Positions 1 to 8,637 of a stretch of DNA of 64,000 bases are shown here, one piece after another. Where the stretch lies: assembly GCF_012927245.1 (NCBI RefSeq), contig NZ_JABBGE010000010.1, positions 186,001 to 250,000 on the forward strand, in the 5' to 3' direction. Origin of the DNA: Streptomyces sp. R302 (lineage in GTDB: Bacteria; Actinomycetota; Actinomycetes; Streptomycetales; Streptomycetaceae). The notes beneath the pieces were generated by a model that worked only from the letters and a program-made list of their open reading frames with translations, was not told the origin of the DNA and searched no databases. Each line of letters starts with the position of its first letter. Position 1 is the stretch's first letter. The position numbers were made by a program, and so were the translations under genes.

Positions 1-266
1 GTGTGGAGGATCGCGGTGTTGGCCTTGGACGTGCCCTCGCCGACGTCGTCCGCCGCGTCGACCAGAGCGACCCGCAGCCGGTACCGCGCCAGCGCGCGGG
101 CGATCGCGGCCCCGACGACCCCGGCCCCCACCACGACGACGTCGTACGCGCCCTCCGCCCCGCCGGGCAGGGGGCCGCGCCGACTGACGTGGCCACTGAC
201 GCGCCCGCCACCACCACCCGCCGCCGGCCCGACCGAGCGTGGCGACTCCAGCCCGTTCGCGGCCAC
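1..266 (-). CDS. FAD-dependent oxidoreductase (GlpA/GlpD-like), 5' part only
   Basis: The N-terminal 88 or so residues of a flavoprotein are present; the rest lies beyond the left edge. After a Gly-rich leader of about 40 residues the frame reads YDVVVVGAGVVGAAIARAL, a Rossmann GxGxxG dinucleotide fold, then LVDAADDVGEGTSKANTAI, which resembles the FAD-binding start of glycerol-3-phosphate dehydrogenase-type oxidoreductases. I chose the GTG at 266 because GGACGGCGGCAGGACC precedes it. It lies 47 bases downstream of a glycerol-type sugar kinase on the same strand, so kinase and dehydrogenase probably act in one polyol or glycerol route. The exact substrate cannot be read from this fragment. 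Confidence 0.8.
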   Translation of the reverse strand, partial: MAANGLESPRSVGPAAGGGGGRVSGHVSRRGPLPGGAEGAYDVVVVGAGVVGAAIARALARYRLRVALVDAADDVGEGTSKANTAILH

Positions 267-313
267 GGTCCTGCCGCCGTCCCTGCCGCCCGTCCGGCGG
301 TGCCCGGGGCGGG

Positions 314-1798
314 TCACGCCGAGGCCCCCGACGACCCCGGGGCCCCCGACGCTCCCGGCGCCTCCTGGCGGTCGAGGAGCGCCGCGACCTCCGTCCGGAA
401 GCGGCCGAGCCGGTCCGCCGCCTCGTCCGCCGAGATCGCGGGCTCGTACACGGCGGAGGGTTTCCACGGCGGTACGGCCTGCGGGACGGTGAGGTGCGGG
501 TCGTGGCCGAGGCGGGCCATCGCGCCGACGCCGAGGGCGGTCGCGTCGGGGAGCGCGGAGACCTCCACCGGGAGCTGGAGCAGGTCCGCCTGGGTCTGCA
601 TGAGCAGCGCGGAGCGGGTGAGGCCGCCGTCGGCGCGCAGGGCGTCGAGGGGGGCGCCCCGGTCCGCGGCCGCCGCCTCTGCGAGGTCGACGACCTGCGC
701 GGCGATGCCTTCGACGAGGGCCCGCACCAGGTGTCCGCGGCCGGTGTCGAGGCCCAGGCCGGTGACCGTGCCGCGGGCGTCGGCGCGCCACCAGGGGGCG
801 GCGAGTCCGGCGAGCGCGGGCACGAAGGTGACGCCGCCGCTGTCGGGCACGGAGCCGCCGACGGCGTCCAGGTCCCGCGCGCCGGAGACGACCCCGAGGT
901 CGGTGAGCCAGCGGACGGCGGAGGCGACGGTGTACACCTGCCCGTCGAGGCAGTGCTCGGTACGTCCCCGCAGCCGCCAGGCCACGCAGCCGACGAGGCC
1001 GGTCGTGGTGCGGCGGGGGTGCGGACCGGTGCGGGCGAGGAGGAACGCCCCGGTGCCGTAGGTGCACTTGGCGGCGGCCGGCGCGGTGGCGCTCTGCGCG
1101 AGGAGCGCGGCCTGCTGGTCCACGACGAGCCCGGTGAGCGGCAGCGGCGGCCCGAACGCCGTGGTGGTGCCGACGGGTTCGTCGCAGTCGACGATCCGGG
1201 GGAGTTTCTCGCCGCCGAGGCCGTAGAGGTCGAGGGCGGGTCCGGACCAGGCGACGGCGGCCGGATCGAGCAGGCCGGTGCGGCCGGCCGTGGCCGCGTC
1301 GGTGACGAAGGCGCCCGTCAGCCGGTGGACCAGCCAGGCGTCGCTCGTCGTCACCACCCCGGCGCCGGTGGCGTGGCGACGGATCCAGGCCATCTTCGGC
1401 GCGGCGAAGTAGGGGTCGACGGGCAGGCCCGTCAGGTCCCGCAAGTCGTCATGGTGCGGCGTGAGTTCCGTGCAGATTCCGGCCGCCCTGCGGTCCTGCC
1501 AGACCAGGGCGTCGGTGAGCGCTTCGCCGGTGGCGGGGTCCCAGGAGAGGACCGTCTCGCCCTGGTTGGCGAGGCCCACGGCGACCACCGGTACGCCCGC
1601 CTCGGCGAGCGCGGCGCGGCCCGCCGCGACCACGGAGCCGTACAGTTCGGCGGGGTCGGCCTCGACGCGCCCGCCGGGCAGAGGGCGGGGTCTCACCGGT
1701 GCGGTGCCGGTGCCGAGAACGCCCCGTTCCGGGCACAGGACGAGTGCCTTGGTTCCGGAGGTGCCTTGGTCGACGGCGAGTACCGGGCCGCCCGTCAT
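314..1798 (-). CDS. FGGY-family carbohydrate kinase (glycerol kinase-like)
   Basis: This 494-residue protein is a full-length FGGY sugar kinase that phosphorylates a polyol or sugar with ATP. The phosphate-binding DQGTSGTK lies at residues 10-17, NQGETVLSWDPATGEAL resembles the glycerol kinase substrate loop (NQRET in classical GlpK), and a second actin-like ATPase half follows with YGTGAFLL and DGGLTRSALLMQ. The usual Arg of NQRET is replaced by Gly, so glycerol is not assured; erythritol, xylulose or another polyol is possible. GGGAGCAGG precedes the ATG. The downstream FAD oxidoreductase supports a kinase-dehydrogenase catabolic pair. Confidence 0.9.
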   Translation of the reverse strand: MTGGPVLAVDQGTSGTKALVLCPERGVLGTGTAPVRPRPLPGGRVEADPAELYGSVVAAGRAALAEAGVPVVAVGLANQGETVLSWDPATGEALTDALVWQDRRAAGICTELTPHHDDLRDLTGLPVDPYFAAPKMAWIRRHATGAGVVTTSDAWLVHRLTGAFVTDAATAGRTGLLDPAAVAWSGPALDLYGLGGEKLPRIVDCDEPVGTTTAFGPPLPLTGLVVDQQAALLAQSATAPAAAKCTYGTGAFLLARTGPHPRRTTTGLVGCVAWRLRGRTEHCLDGQVYTVASAVRWLTDLGVVSGARDLDAVGGSVPDSGGVTFVPALAGLAAPWWRADARGTVTGLGLDTGRGHLVRALVEGIAAQVVDLAEAAAADRGAPLDALRADGGLTRSALLMQTQADLLQLPVEVSALPDATALGVGAMARLGHDPHLTVPQAVPPWKPSAVYEPAISADEAADRLGRFRTEVAALLDRQEAPGASGAPGSSGASA

Positions 1799-1944
1799 GT
1801 GCCTGCTCCCGTCGTGGGGTTCGCCGGAGGGAAGGGGTCAGGCTGGTGGGCCGGCGGCTCACCGTCAACCCTCTCCGGGCGAGCCTGTCAGGTCACTCAC
1901 GATTACTTGACGGTAGCTCAAAAGAAGGCGCTGGCCGGATAGTT

Positions 1945-1992
1945 ACGGTCACAAGAATGATCCGGACGGTCACCTTCGGTCGCGCCTATAGT
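1945..1992 (+). promoter_or_regulatory. Putative promoter with 8-bp direct repeats 21 bp apart
   Basis: The 305-base gap between the kinase (minus) and the TPR-like gene (plus) contains two identical ACGGTCAC octamers at 1945-1952 and 1966-1973, exactly 21 bp (two helical turns) apart, followed by a good -10 element TATAGT at 1987-1992. There is no convincing -35, so an activator bound to the repeats is plausible. The distance from the -10 to the short leader ORF at 2060 is compatible with a normal 5' UTR. This is inferred from pattern only. Confidence 0.4.
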
Positions 1993-2059
1993 GAGCGCCG
2001 CTCGCCGACGGACGCGCGGGCGCCGCACCCGCCGCCCGACCGCGCCCGACCGAGGAACG

Positions 2060-2104
2060 ATGACCACGCCCACCGCTCCGCCCGTACCCCGTCCCGCCCG
2101 CTGA
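2060..2104 (+). other. 14-codon leader ORF overlapping the next start (TGATG)
   Basis: A 14-residue frame (MTTPTAPPVPRPAR) begins 3 bases after a GAGGAA ribosome binding site and ends in a TGA that overlaps the ATG of the following gene (TGATG at 2102-2106). The downstream gene has no Shine-Dalgarno sequence of its own, so it probably depends on ribosomes that terminate on this leader. It may be a pure coupling device; nothing suggests a functional peptide. Confidence 0.35.
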
Positions 2105-3138
2105 TGCCCGGACACGGTTTCCGGCCCGTCTTCCACCCTGCGGGCCACGACCACGCCCTGCGCCACGCCCTCCAGGACCTGCGCACCGGCCGCTGGGGCG
2201 AGATGGCGCGGCTCCTCGAAGGCCCGGACGGCGCCGACGGCCCCGACGCCCGGGCGGTCGGCGGCGCGGACGACCGGACCGGCGCCGGACACTGGGACGG
2301 CTGGACGCGGCGTACGCAGGTCCTCGCCACCGTCGCCGCCGGCACCGACGTCGTCCACACCTGGCGCGCCGAACGGCCCGGCAGCGCCGCCGCCTGCGTC
2401 ATGCACGCCCGCGTCGCCGTCGAGCGCGCCGTCCGCGCCCAACGGGGCGGCCACCCGCGCGCCCGCACCCTCCGGCAGGAGGCGTGGACCGCGTGCCGGG
2501 AGGCCGCGGAGCGCGCCCCCGCCGACCCGGTGCCCTGGGTCTGCCTCCTCGCCCTCGCCGCGCTCGACCCCCGCAAGGACGCCCCCGAACACCGCGCCGC
2601 GCCGCCCGCGCCGATGCTGCCGCCCGGACCCTGGGGGCTGCTCGCCGAGGTCGAGCGGCGCGACCCGTACAACCGCGAGGCGTACCACCGCATGCTGCAG
2701 TTCATGTACGGGCGCAGCGAGGGCCCGCTCTCCGAGGCCGTCAACTACGCCCAGTGGGCGGCCGCATGCGCGCCGCGCGGCTCCGCCCTGCACGCCCTGC
2801 CGCTCTACGTGCGGGTCGAGCGCTACCGGCGCGACCGGGGGCACGAACACGCCCTGGACCTGCACTGGGTGGCCGAGGACGCGATCCGCGAGGCCCGGCG
2901 GGCGATGGACGCCTGGTTCCTCTTCTGCGCCGTGCCGGAGGCCTCCCAGCTGGACCTCAACCATCTGGCGCACGCCCTCTTCGGCGCCCTGCGCTTCGCC
3001 GACGCGGCACGGGTCTTCGAGGCCCTCGGCCCGTACTGCACGACCGCGCCCTGGGCCCACCGCACCCCGCGCCCGGCCGACCGCGCCCTCGCCGAGGAGG
3101 TCTTCCTGCGGGCCCGTGCCCGCTGCCTCGCCGGCTGA
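2104..3138 (+). CDS. TPR-like protein of unknown function
   Basis: This is a soluble 344-residue protein, Ala/Arg-rich with no signal peptide. I do not recognise a named family. The middle and C-terminal parts are helical, with tandem segments around EAWTACREAAERAPADPVPW, DPYNREAYHRMLQFMYGR and FGALRFADAARVFEALGPY that look like degenerate tetratricopeptide repeats. The ATG at 2104 is the first plausible start in this frame, and it overlaps the stop of a short leader ORF, implying translational coupling. It lies 33 bases upstream of the amino-acid permease in the same direction, so the two may be co-transcribed. Confidence 0.7.
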   Translation: MPGHGFRPVFHPAGHDHALRHALQDLRTGRWGEMARLLEGPDGADGPDARAVGGADDRTGAGHWDGWTRRTQVLATVAAGTDVVHTWRAERPGSAAACVMHARVAVERAVRAQRGGHPRARTLRQEAWTACREAAERAPADPVPWVCLLALAALDPRKDAPEHRAAPPAPMLPPGPWGLLAEVERRDPYNREAYHRMLQFMYGRSEGPLSEAVNYAQWAAACAPRGSALHALPLYVRVERYRRDRGHEHALDLHWVAEDAIREARRAMDAWFLFCAVPEASQLDLNHLAHALFGALRFADAARVFEALGPYCTTAPWAHRTPRPADRALAEEVFLRARARCLAG

Positions 3139-3171
3139 GCAGACCCGTCCCCCCTTCGGAAAGGTTCCCCG

Positions 3172-4707
3172 ATGTCCCGCCCCATCCCACCCGAGGCACC
3201 GCGCCACCCGTCCCCGGCGTTACCCGACGAGGAGGCCCGGCTGCGCGAGCTCGGCTACCAGCCGGTGCTCGCCCGCCGCATGGGCGGCTTCGGCAACTTC
3301 GCCATCAGCTTCTCGGTCATCTCCGTCCTCTCCGGCTGCATGACCCTCTACGGCTTCGGGCTCGGCACCGGCGGCCCCGCCGTGATGCTCTGGGGCTGGG
3401 CGGGCGTCGGCCTCTTCGTCCTCTGCGTCGGCCTCGCCCTCGCCGAGGTCACCAGCGCCTACCCGACCTCAGGGGCGCTGTACTACATGGCGGACCGGCT
3501 CGGCGGGCGCCGCTGGGGCTGGTACACCGGCTGGCTCAACCTGCTCGGTCTGCTCGGCGCCATCGCCGGCATCGACTACGGCGCGGCCCTCTTCACCGGC
3601 GCCTTCCTCAACCTCCAGTGGGGCTTCGAGCCGACGCCCGGCTCCACCTTCCTGATCTTCCTGGCGATCCTGCTGGTCCACGCCGCCCTCAACCTCTTCG
3701 GCGTGCGCCTCGTCAGCGTGCTCAACTCGATCAGCGTCTGGTGGCACCTCGCGGGCGTCGCCGTGATCGTCGGCGCCCTCACGATCGTCCCCGACCGCCA
3801 CCAGTCGGCCGGCTTCGTCTTCACCGAGTTCGTCAACGACACCGGCTGGGCCAATCCGTTCTACGTCGCCGCGATCGGACTCCTCCTCGCCCAGTACACC
3901 TTCTCCGGCTACGACGCCTCCGCCCATCTCTCCGAGGAGACCGCCAACGCCTCCGTCACGGCGGCCAAGGGCATCGTCCGCGCCATCTGGGTCTCCTGGA
4001 TCGCCGGCTTCGCGCTGCTCGCCGGGCTCACCTTCGCCATCCAGGACTACGCGGGCACCGTCGGCAGCGCGACCGGCGTGCCGCCCGCCCAGATCTTCCT
4101 CGACGCCCTCGGCTCCGGCGGCGCCACCGCCCTGCTCCTCGTCGTCATCGTCGCCCAGCTCTTCTGCGGCAACGCCGAGGTGGCCGCCGCCAGCCGCATG
4201 GTCTTCGCGTTCAGCCGCGACAACGCCCTTCCGGCGTCGGCGACCTGGCGGAAGGTCAGCGCCCGCAACCGGACGCCGGTGCCGGCGGTCTGGCTGTCGG
4301 TCGGCGCCGCCGCGGTGCTCGCCCTGCCGTCGCTGTACTCGCCGACGGCGTACGGCGCGGTCACCGCGATCAACGTCATCGGCATCACACCCGCCTACGC
4401 CATCCCGATCCTCCTGCGGCTGCGGGCCGGGCGCGACTTCACGCCCGGCCCGTGGAGCCTCGGCCGCTGGAGCCGGCCGATCGGCTGGACCGCCGTCGGC
4501 TGGGTCGCGGTCGTGACCGTCCTCTTCTGCCTGCCCCAGAAGAGCCCGGTGACCGTCGACACCATGAACTACGCGGTCATCGCCCTCGCCGTCGTCCTCC
4601 TCCTGGCGACCGTCTGGTGGTACGCCGCCCGCCGGTCGTACGGCACGCCGACCCCGTACGGCGGTACGGCCCGCGAGGAGGCGGAGCTCGCCGAGAACCT
4701 CGTCTGA
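3172..4707 (+). CDS. APC-family amino acid permease with an early TTA codon
   Basis: This 511-residue membrane protein has about twelve hydrophobic helices and belongs to the amino acid-polyamine-organocation superfamily. Its opening LGYQPVLARRMGGFGNFAISF and the SAYPTSGALYYM segment are typical of the GABA/choline-type amino acid permeases, which work as proton symporters in the cytoplasmic membrane. GGAAAGG precedes the ATG. Codon 17 is TTA (3220-3222), the rare leucine codon read only by the bldA tRNA in streptomycetes, so translation should be confined to late or differentiating growth. The convergent GntR/UTRA regulator next door is a candidate controller. The amino-acid substrate is not predictable here. 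Confidence 0.9.
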   Translation: MSRPIPPEAPRHPSPALPDEEARLRELGYQPVLARRMGGFGNFAISFSVISVLSGCMTLYGFGLGTGGPAVMLWGWAGVGLFVLCVGLALAEVTSAYPTSGALYYMADRLGGRRWGWYTGWLNLLGLLGAIAGIDYGAALFTGAFLNLQWGFEPTPGSTFLIFLAILLVHAALNLFGVRLVSVLNSISVWWHLAGVAVIVGALTIVPDRHQSAGFVFTEFVNDTGWANPFYVAAIGLLLAQYTFSGYDASAHLSEETANASVTAAKGIVRAIWVSWIAGFALLAGLTFAIQDYAGTVGSATGVPPAQIFLDALGSGGATALLLVVIVAQLFCGNAEVAAASRMVFAFSRDNALPASATWRKVSARNRTPVPAVWLSVGAAAVLALPSLYSPTAYGAVTAINVIGITPAYAIPILLRLRAGRDFTPGPWSLGRWSRPIGWTAVGWVAVVTVLFCLPQKSPVTVDTMNYAVIALAVVLLLATVWWYAARRSYGTPTPYGGTAREEAELAENLV

Positions 4708-4708
4708 T

Positions 4709-4722
4709 CCCCCGTCAGGGGG
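4709..4722. terminator. Short hairpin between convergent genes
   Basis: CCCCC-GTCA-GGGGG sits directly after the permease stop codon and just before the end of the convergent GntR gene. It can form a 5-bp GC hairpin on either strand and is the only terminator-like structure in this 19-base gap. There is no U-tract, as is common in streptomycetes. Confidence 0.45.
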
Positions 4723-4726
4723 CTTG

Positions 4727-5524
4727 TCAGAGGCTGTACTCGTACGTCCAGGCAGCCTCCCTGGCCGAGAAGTCGATGTCCGTGACCTCCAGGACGTGCC
4801 CGTGCTGGTCGCTCACCACCCGGTGGACGCTCAGCCGGGCCGCACCGCCCGCCGCCGCCCCGGCGGTACCGGGCGGGACCCTGACCGACTCGCGGTGGGT
4901 GGCCCGCAGGCCGGCCTGGTGCATCCAGTGGTACAGCAGTCGCAGGTCCGGCTGGCGCACGCCGTACCGGGCCCGCCGGTAGCGGGCCAGCTGCGGGATC
5001 TCTTCGAGGGCGGCCCGCGAGAACCACGAGACCGCCCGCTGCAGTTCGGGACCCTGCGGGGCGAGGACCCGGTGGCGGTGCACCAGCGTCGGCTCGCCCG
5101 GCGCCAGGTGCAGCCGCGCGGCCAGCGCCGACGGCGGCGGCTCCCAGTCGAGCGAGGCCCGCACCAGGGCCTCCGCCGCGCGCGGCCCGCCGGGGAAGAC
5201 CGGTCGCGCGGCGGACGGGGCCGGCGGCGGCGCGGGCCGCGGCGCCTCCCCGTGCGCGGGGCCGTGCGAGGGGTCGTGCGCGGCGAAGGTGCCGCGCCGG
5301 TCGGTGACCACGAGCCGTTCCTCGCGGAGCAGTTGGAGCGCGCTGCGGACGGTCTGCCGGTTGACGTGGTACCGCTGCGCCAGGGAACGTTCCGAGGGGA
5401 GCCTGCTCCCGGGGGCGAGGGCGTGCCGGACGAGGTCGTCCCGCAGGGCGGCGGCCACCCGCAGATAGCGCGGGACCACCCCCTCCGGGGGCTCGGAATC
5501 GGGCGCGGAATCGGGTACGGCCAT
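4727..5524 (-). CDS. GntR-family (HutC/UTRA) transcriptional regulator
   Basis: This is a 265-residue repressor. An N-terminal winged helix-turn-helix (about residues 18-80; SRLPSERSLAQRYHVNRQTVRSAL is the classical GntR recognition region) is followed by a UTRA ligand-binding domain with the family's LVHRHRVL and DIDFSAREAAW strands. UTRA domains bind small sugars, amino acids or their phosphates and release DNA. AGAAGGGG precedes the ATG. A 16-bp operator-like sequence 61 bases upstream (5585-5600) fits the HutC-subfamily consensus, so autoregulation is likely. Its convergent neighbour, the amino-acid permease, is a possible target. Confidence 0.9.
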   Translation of the reverse strand: MAVPDSAPDSEPPEGVVPRYLRVAAALRDDLVRHALAPGSRLPSERSLAQRYHVNRQTVRSALQLLREERLVVTDRRGTFAAHDPSHGPAHGEAPRPAPPPAPSAARPVFPGGPRAAEALVRASLDWEPPPSALAARLHLAPGEPTLVHRHRVLAPQGPELQRAVSWFSRAALEEIPQLARYRRARYGVRQPDLRLLYHWMHQAGLRATHRESVRVPPGTAGAAAGGAARLSVHRVVSDQHGHVLEVTDIDFSAREAAWTYEYSL

Positions 5525-5584
5525 GATGGACCCCTTCTTCGCTCAGCGTCACCGCGTGGGCCGTATGGGTGATCAATTCCTATC

Positions 5585-5600
5585 ATTGGTCTAAACCATT
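5585..5600. promoter_or_regulatory. HutC/DasR-type operator
   Basis: ATTGGTCTAAACCATT contains the near-perfect dyad TGGTCT-AAACCA and matches the GT-N-TA-N-AC pattern bound by HutC-type GntR regulators. It is one central base away from the TGGTCTAGACCA core published for DasR-responsive elements. It lies in the divergent gap between the GntR gene and the DUF2252 gene, so it may be the autoregulatory site of the local repressor or a site for DasR itself. Confidence 0.55.
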
Positions 5601-5705
5601 CCGCTAGGGCGACCGTGCAGAGTGGCCGAAACCCGCGCGGCGCCCTGTAATGGGGACCAGGCGACAGGACCGGCGATGCCGGCGGAGGAACAGGGGTGAG
5701 GCCGG

Positions 5706-7046
5706 ATGACGACGCCCTCCGAGCGCTCCGCACGCGGCCGCGCGGCCCGCAAGAAGGTCCCGCGGTCCTCGCACGGCCGCTGGATACCGAGCTCGCAGCG
5801 CCCCGACCCGCTCACGGTCCTGGAGAAGCAGGCCGCCGACCGCCTGCCCGACCTCGCACCCGTCCGGTACGGACGGATGGCCGCCTCCCCCTTCGCCTTC
5901 CTGCGGGGCGCCGCCGCCGTCATGGCCGCCGACCTCGGCGCCACCCGGAACACCGGACTCACCGTCCAGCTCTGCGGCGACGCCCATCTGCTCAACTTCG
6001 GCGTCTACGCCTCACCCGAACGGACGCTCCTCTTCGACGTCAACGACTTCGACGAGACCCTCCCCGGCCCCTTCGAATGGGACGTCAAGCGCCTCGCCGC
6101 CAGCATCGCCGTCGCCGCCCTCCAGAACGGCAGCCCGCGCCCCAAGGCCCACCGTGCCGCGCTCGCCGCCGCCGAGGCGTACCGCACCGCCATGCGCCGC
6201 CTCGCCGGCCTCGGGGAACTCACCGTCTGGTACGAGCGGATCTCCGCCGACGACCTCACCGCCCTCGCCCGCCCCCGCGAACGCGAGCGGCTCACCCGCA
6301 ACCTCGCCAAGGCCCGCCGCCGCACCAGCCTCCAGGCCTTCGACAAGCTCACCACCCGGGACGGCGACGGCGAGCGCCGCATCGCCGACGACCCGCCGCT
6401 CCTGGAACGCGTCCCCGACCTCGACCGGGTCGCCCTCGGCAAGATCTTCGGCGACTACCGCAGCTCGCTCTCCGAGGAGCGCCGGGTCCTCCTCGACCGC
6501 TACCGCTTCCGCGACGCCGCCCGCAAGGTCGTCGGCGTCGGCAGCGTCGGCACCCGCTGCTTCGTCGTCCTCCTCGAAGGCCGCGACGACGGCGACCCGC
6601 TGATCCTCCAGATCAAGGAGGCCGGCCGCTCGGTCCTGGAGGCCTACCTCCCGCCCACCGTCTACGACCACCAGGGCCGGCGCGTCGTCTGCGGCCAGCG
6701 CCTCACCCAGGCCGCCAGCGACATCTTCCTCGGCTGGATGACCGGACCCGAGGAACGCCACTTCTACTGGCGGCAGTTGCGCGACATGAAGGGCTCCGCC
6801 GAGGTCGAGACGATGACCCCCGCCCTGCTGCGCGACTACGCCCGGCTGTGCGGCCGCGCCCTGGCCCGCGCCCACGCCCGCTCCGGCGACCGCGTCGCCA
6901 TCGCCGCCTACCTCGGCTCCTCCGACGTCTTCGACCGCGCCGTCGCCGACTTCTCCCTCGCCTACGCGAGCCAGAACGCCGACGACTACGCCACCCTCGG
7001 CGCCGGCATCGCCGCCGGCATGATCACGGCGGCCCCGGGCGTCTGA
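5706..7046 (+). CDS. DUF2252 domain-containing protein
   Basis: This 446-residue cytoplasmic protein is a full-length DUF2252 member. The motifs QLCGDAHLLNFG (about residues 88-99), FDVNDFDETLPGPFEWDVKRL and the late LARAHARSGD are characteristic; they recall the HxDxxxxN and DxD phosphotransferase motifs of the kinase-like fold to which DUF2252 is related. No activity has been firmly assigned to the family, so I name none. GAGGAACAGGGGTGAGG precedes the ATG. It is transcribed alone, divergently from the GntR regulator, and is followed by a long inverted repeat that probably ends transcription. Confidence 0.9.
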   Translation: MTTPSERSARGRAARKKVPRSSHGRWIPSSQRPDPLTVLEKQAADRLPDLAPVRYGRMAASPFAFLRGAAAVMAADLGATRNTGLTVQLCGDAHLLNFGVYASPERTLLFDVNDFDETLPGPFEWDVKRLAASIAVAALQNGSPRPKAHRAALAAAEAYRTAMRRLAGLGELTVWYERISADDLTALARPRERERLTRNLAKARRRTSLQAFDKLTTRDGDGERRIADDPPLLERVPDLDRVALGKIFGDYRSSLSEERRVLLDRYRFRDAARKVVGVGSVGTRCFVVLLEGRDDGDPLILQIKEAGRSVLEAYLPPTVYDHQGRRVVCGQRLTQAASDIFLGWMTGPEERHFYWRQLRDMKGSAEVETMTPALLRDYARLCGRALARAHARSGDRVAIAAYLGSSDVFDRAVADFSLAYASQNADDYATLGAGIAAGMITAAPGV

Positions 7047-7047
7047 C

Positions 7048-7100
7048 GGAGGGCGGGCCCCGGAGCCCGGAGGGCGTGCGGACACCACCGCCCGCCCTCC
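7048..7100. terminator. Long-stem bidirectional terminator
   Basis: GGAGGGCGGGC at 7048-7058 pairs perfectly with GCCCGCCCTCC at 7090-7100, two bases after the DUF2252 stop codon and 13 bases before the end of the convergent monooxygenase gene. The 31-base loop contains a smaller GC-rich hairpin. The position between convergent genes supports a terminator for both. Confidence 0.6.
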
Positions 7101-7113
7101 GACGGCCGGACGG

Positions 7114-8505
7114 TCAGGCGTCCTTCAGCAGCGGCGGCTCCGCCGGGGTCTCCGGCACCGGCGAGAAGAGCACCGCGCGGACGAGCGACGGGGCGAAGAG
7201 GCTGCTCAGCGGGGCCGTCAGGTTCAGGACCGCCCGGAAGTGCGTTCCGACCGCCGGATCGCCCGCCGCCAGCTCCTGGATCCGGCCCAGGTACCAGTCG
7301 GCGAACCTGTCCGCCGGCTGGAGACGGGCCGCGTCGCCCGTGGCGCCCGGCATCTTCTTGTCCGCGCCCGCCGAGATGTCCCAGGCCTGCCGGGACGACT
7401 CCAGGAGCGCCCGCTGCACCCGCGCCGTCGTCGGGACCCGGCGGGTTTCGGCCAGCGCCCGGCGCAGCGCCACCGCGGCGAGCGCCGCCGTCGTCATGCC
7501 CTGTCCGTAGATCGGGTTGAACGCGCACAGCGCGTCGCCGGTGGCGAGGAAACCGGCCGGGCGGCGGCCCGGACGGTCGTACCTGCGGCGGACGTTGGCG
7601 GTCCGCCGGAAGCCGTGGACCGGCGTCACCGGCTCCGCCCCGGCCAGCCACTCGCTGAGCACCGGGTGCGGCAGCCGCTTCGCGTACGCCTCGAACGCCT
7701 CCTCCTCGGTGGGCGGCGCCTCCCCGCGCAGCCCCGAGAAGGTGACCATGTGGTGCCCGTCGCCCAGCGGCACGATCACCCCGCCGTACGTCTGCCGCGG
7801 GCCCGGCACGATGTAGTACCCCTGGGCGTCGGTGGCGGGCACCGCGTCCGTCGCCCGGTAGATCCGGGAGGCGTACGCGAGTCCGGTGTCGAGGGTCTCC
7901 TCGTGCGGGGCCTCCGCGCCGATCCCGGCCAGCCAGTCCGCCGCCTTCGTCGACCGTCCGGAGGCGTCCACCACCAGGTCGGCGGCGAGGGTACGGGGCT
8001 CCTGCCCGGCGCCCGCGCCGCGCTCCCGGAGCCGTACCCCCGTCACCCGCGCGGCCGTGCCGGCCAGGCCCACCGTCTCGGTGCCCTCGACGAGTTCGAT
8101 GCGCGGGTCCGCGAGCACCCGCTGCCGCACCAGCCACTCCAGCTGGGCCCGCGGGCCGCTGTAGAAGTGCGCGGAGGCGGGGGACCGGGTGAACCACTGG
8201 CCCGCCTGCCACTGCACCATGTCCGTCGGCATCCCGACCTTCGGCGCGCCCAGCTCCCGCAGCTCGTCCATGAAGCCGGGCAGCAGTTCGTCGAGCGCCC
8301 GCTGGCCGCCCTCGATGAGCACATGGAGGTGCCGGCCCTGCGGCACCCCCGGCCGGGCGTCGTGCCCCTCGGGCAGCCGGTCGCGCTCCACGACCGTGAC
8401 CCGCTCCGCGTGCTCCGCGAGCACCCGCGCCGCCAGCAGTCCGGCGAGACTTCCCCCGATGACCACCGCGTGTCGTGTGCCGCGGCGCCCCAAGTCGTCG
8501 GCCAT
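7114..8505 (-). CDS. FAD-dependent monooxygenase (UbiH/p-hydroxybenzoate hydroxylase fold)
   Basis: This 463-residue flavoprotein shows the FAD dinucleotide fold HAVVIGGSLAGLLAARVL (residues about 12-29), the mid-protein LVVDASGRSTKAADWL (DG-like motif) and the second FAD motif FLATGDALCAFNPIYGQGM. These mark it as a single-component aromatic or polyketide hydroxylase-like enzyme. It is soluble, with no signal peptide. The ATG at 8505 has GGAGGGAAAGGGCGGGT ahead of it; a longer frame to 8616 lacks a ribosome site. A PadR repressor sits immediately upstream on the same strand. PadR proteins commonly control phenolic or drug-response genes, so this oxidase may be its target. The substrate is unknown. 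Confidence 0.88.
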   Translation of the reverse strand: MADDLGRRGTRHAVVIGGSLAGLLAARVLAEHAERVTVVERDRLPEGHDARPGVPQGRHLHVLIEGGQRALDELLPGFMDELRELGAPKVGMPTDMVQWQAGQWFTRSPASAHFYSGPRAQLEWLVRQRVLADPRIELVEGTETVGLAGTAARVTGVRLRERGAGAGQEPRTLAADLVVDASGRSTKAADWLAGIGAEAPHEETLDTGLAYASRIYRATDAVPATDAQGYYIVPGPRQTYGGVIVPLGDGHHMVTFSGLRGEAPPTEEEAFEAYAKRLPHPVLSEWLAGAEPVTPVHGFRRTANVRRRYDRPGRRPAGFLATGDALCAFNPIYGQGMTTAALAAVALRRALAETRRVPTTARVQRALLESSRQAWDISAGADKKMPGATGDAARLQPADRFADWYLGRIQELAAGDPAVGTHFRAVLNLTAPLSSLFAPSLVRAVLFSPVPETPAEPPLLKDA

Positions 8506-8637
8506 ACCCGCCCTTTCCCTCCGTGGACCATGAAACCGGTACCGACCAGTATCCACGGCGGAGGGGGAGAGCCCCGGCGCGCGCCGGGGGCGGAAGGGCG
8601 CGGGACGGGCGCGCACCCGCCCGTGCGGCCGCTCAGG

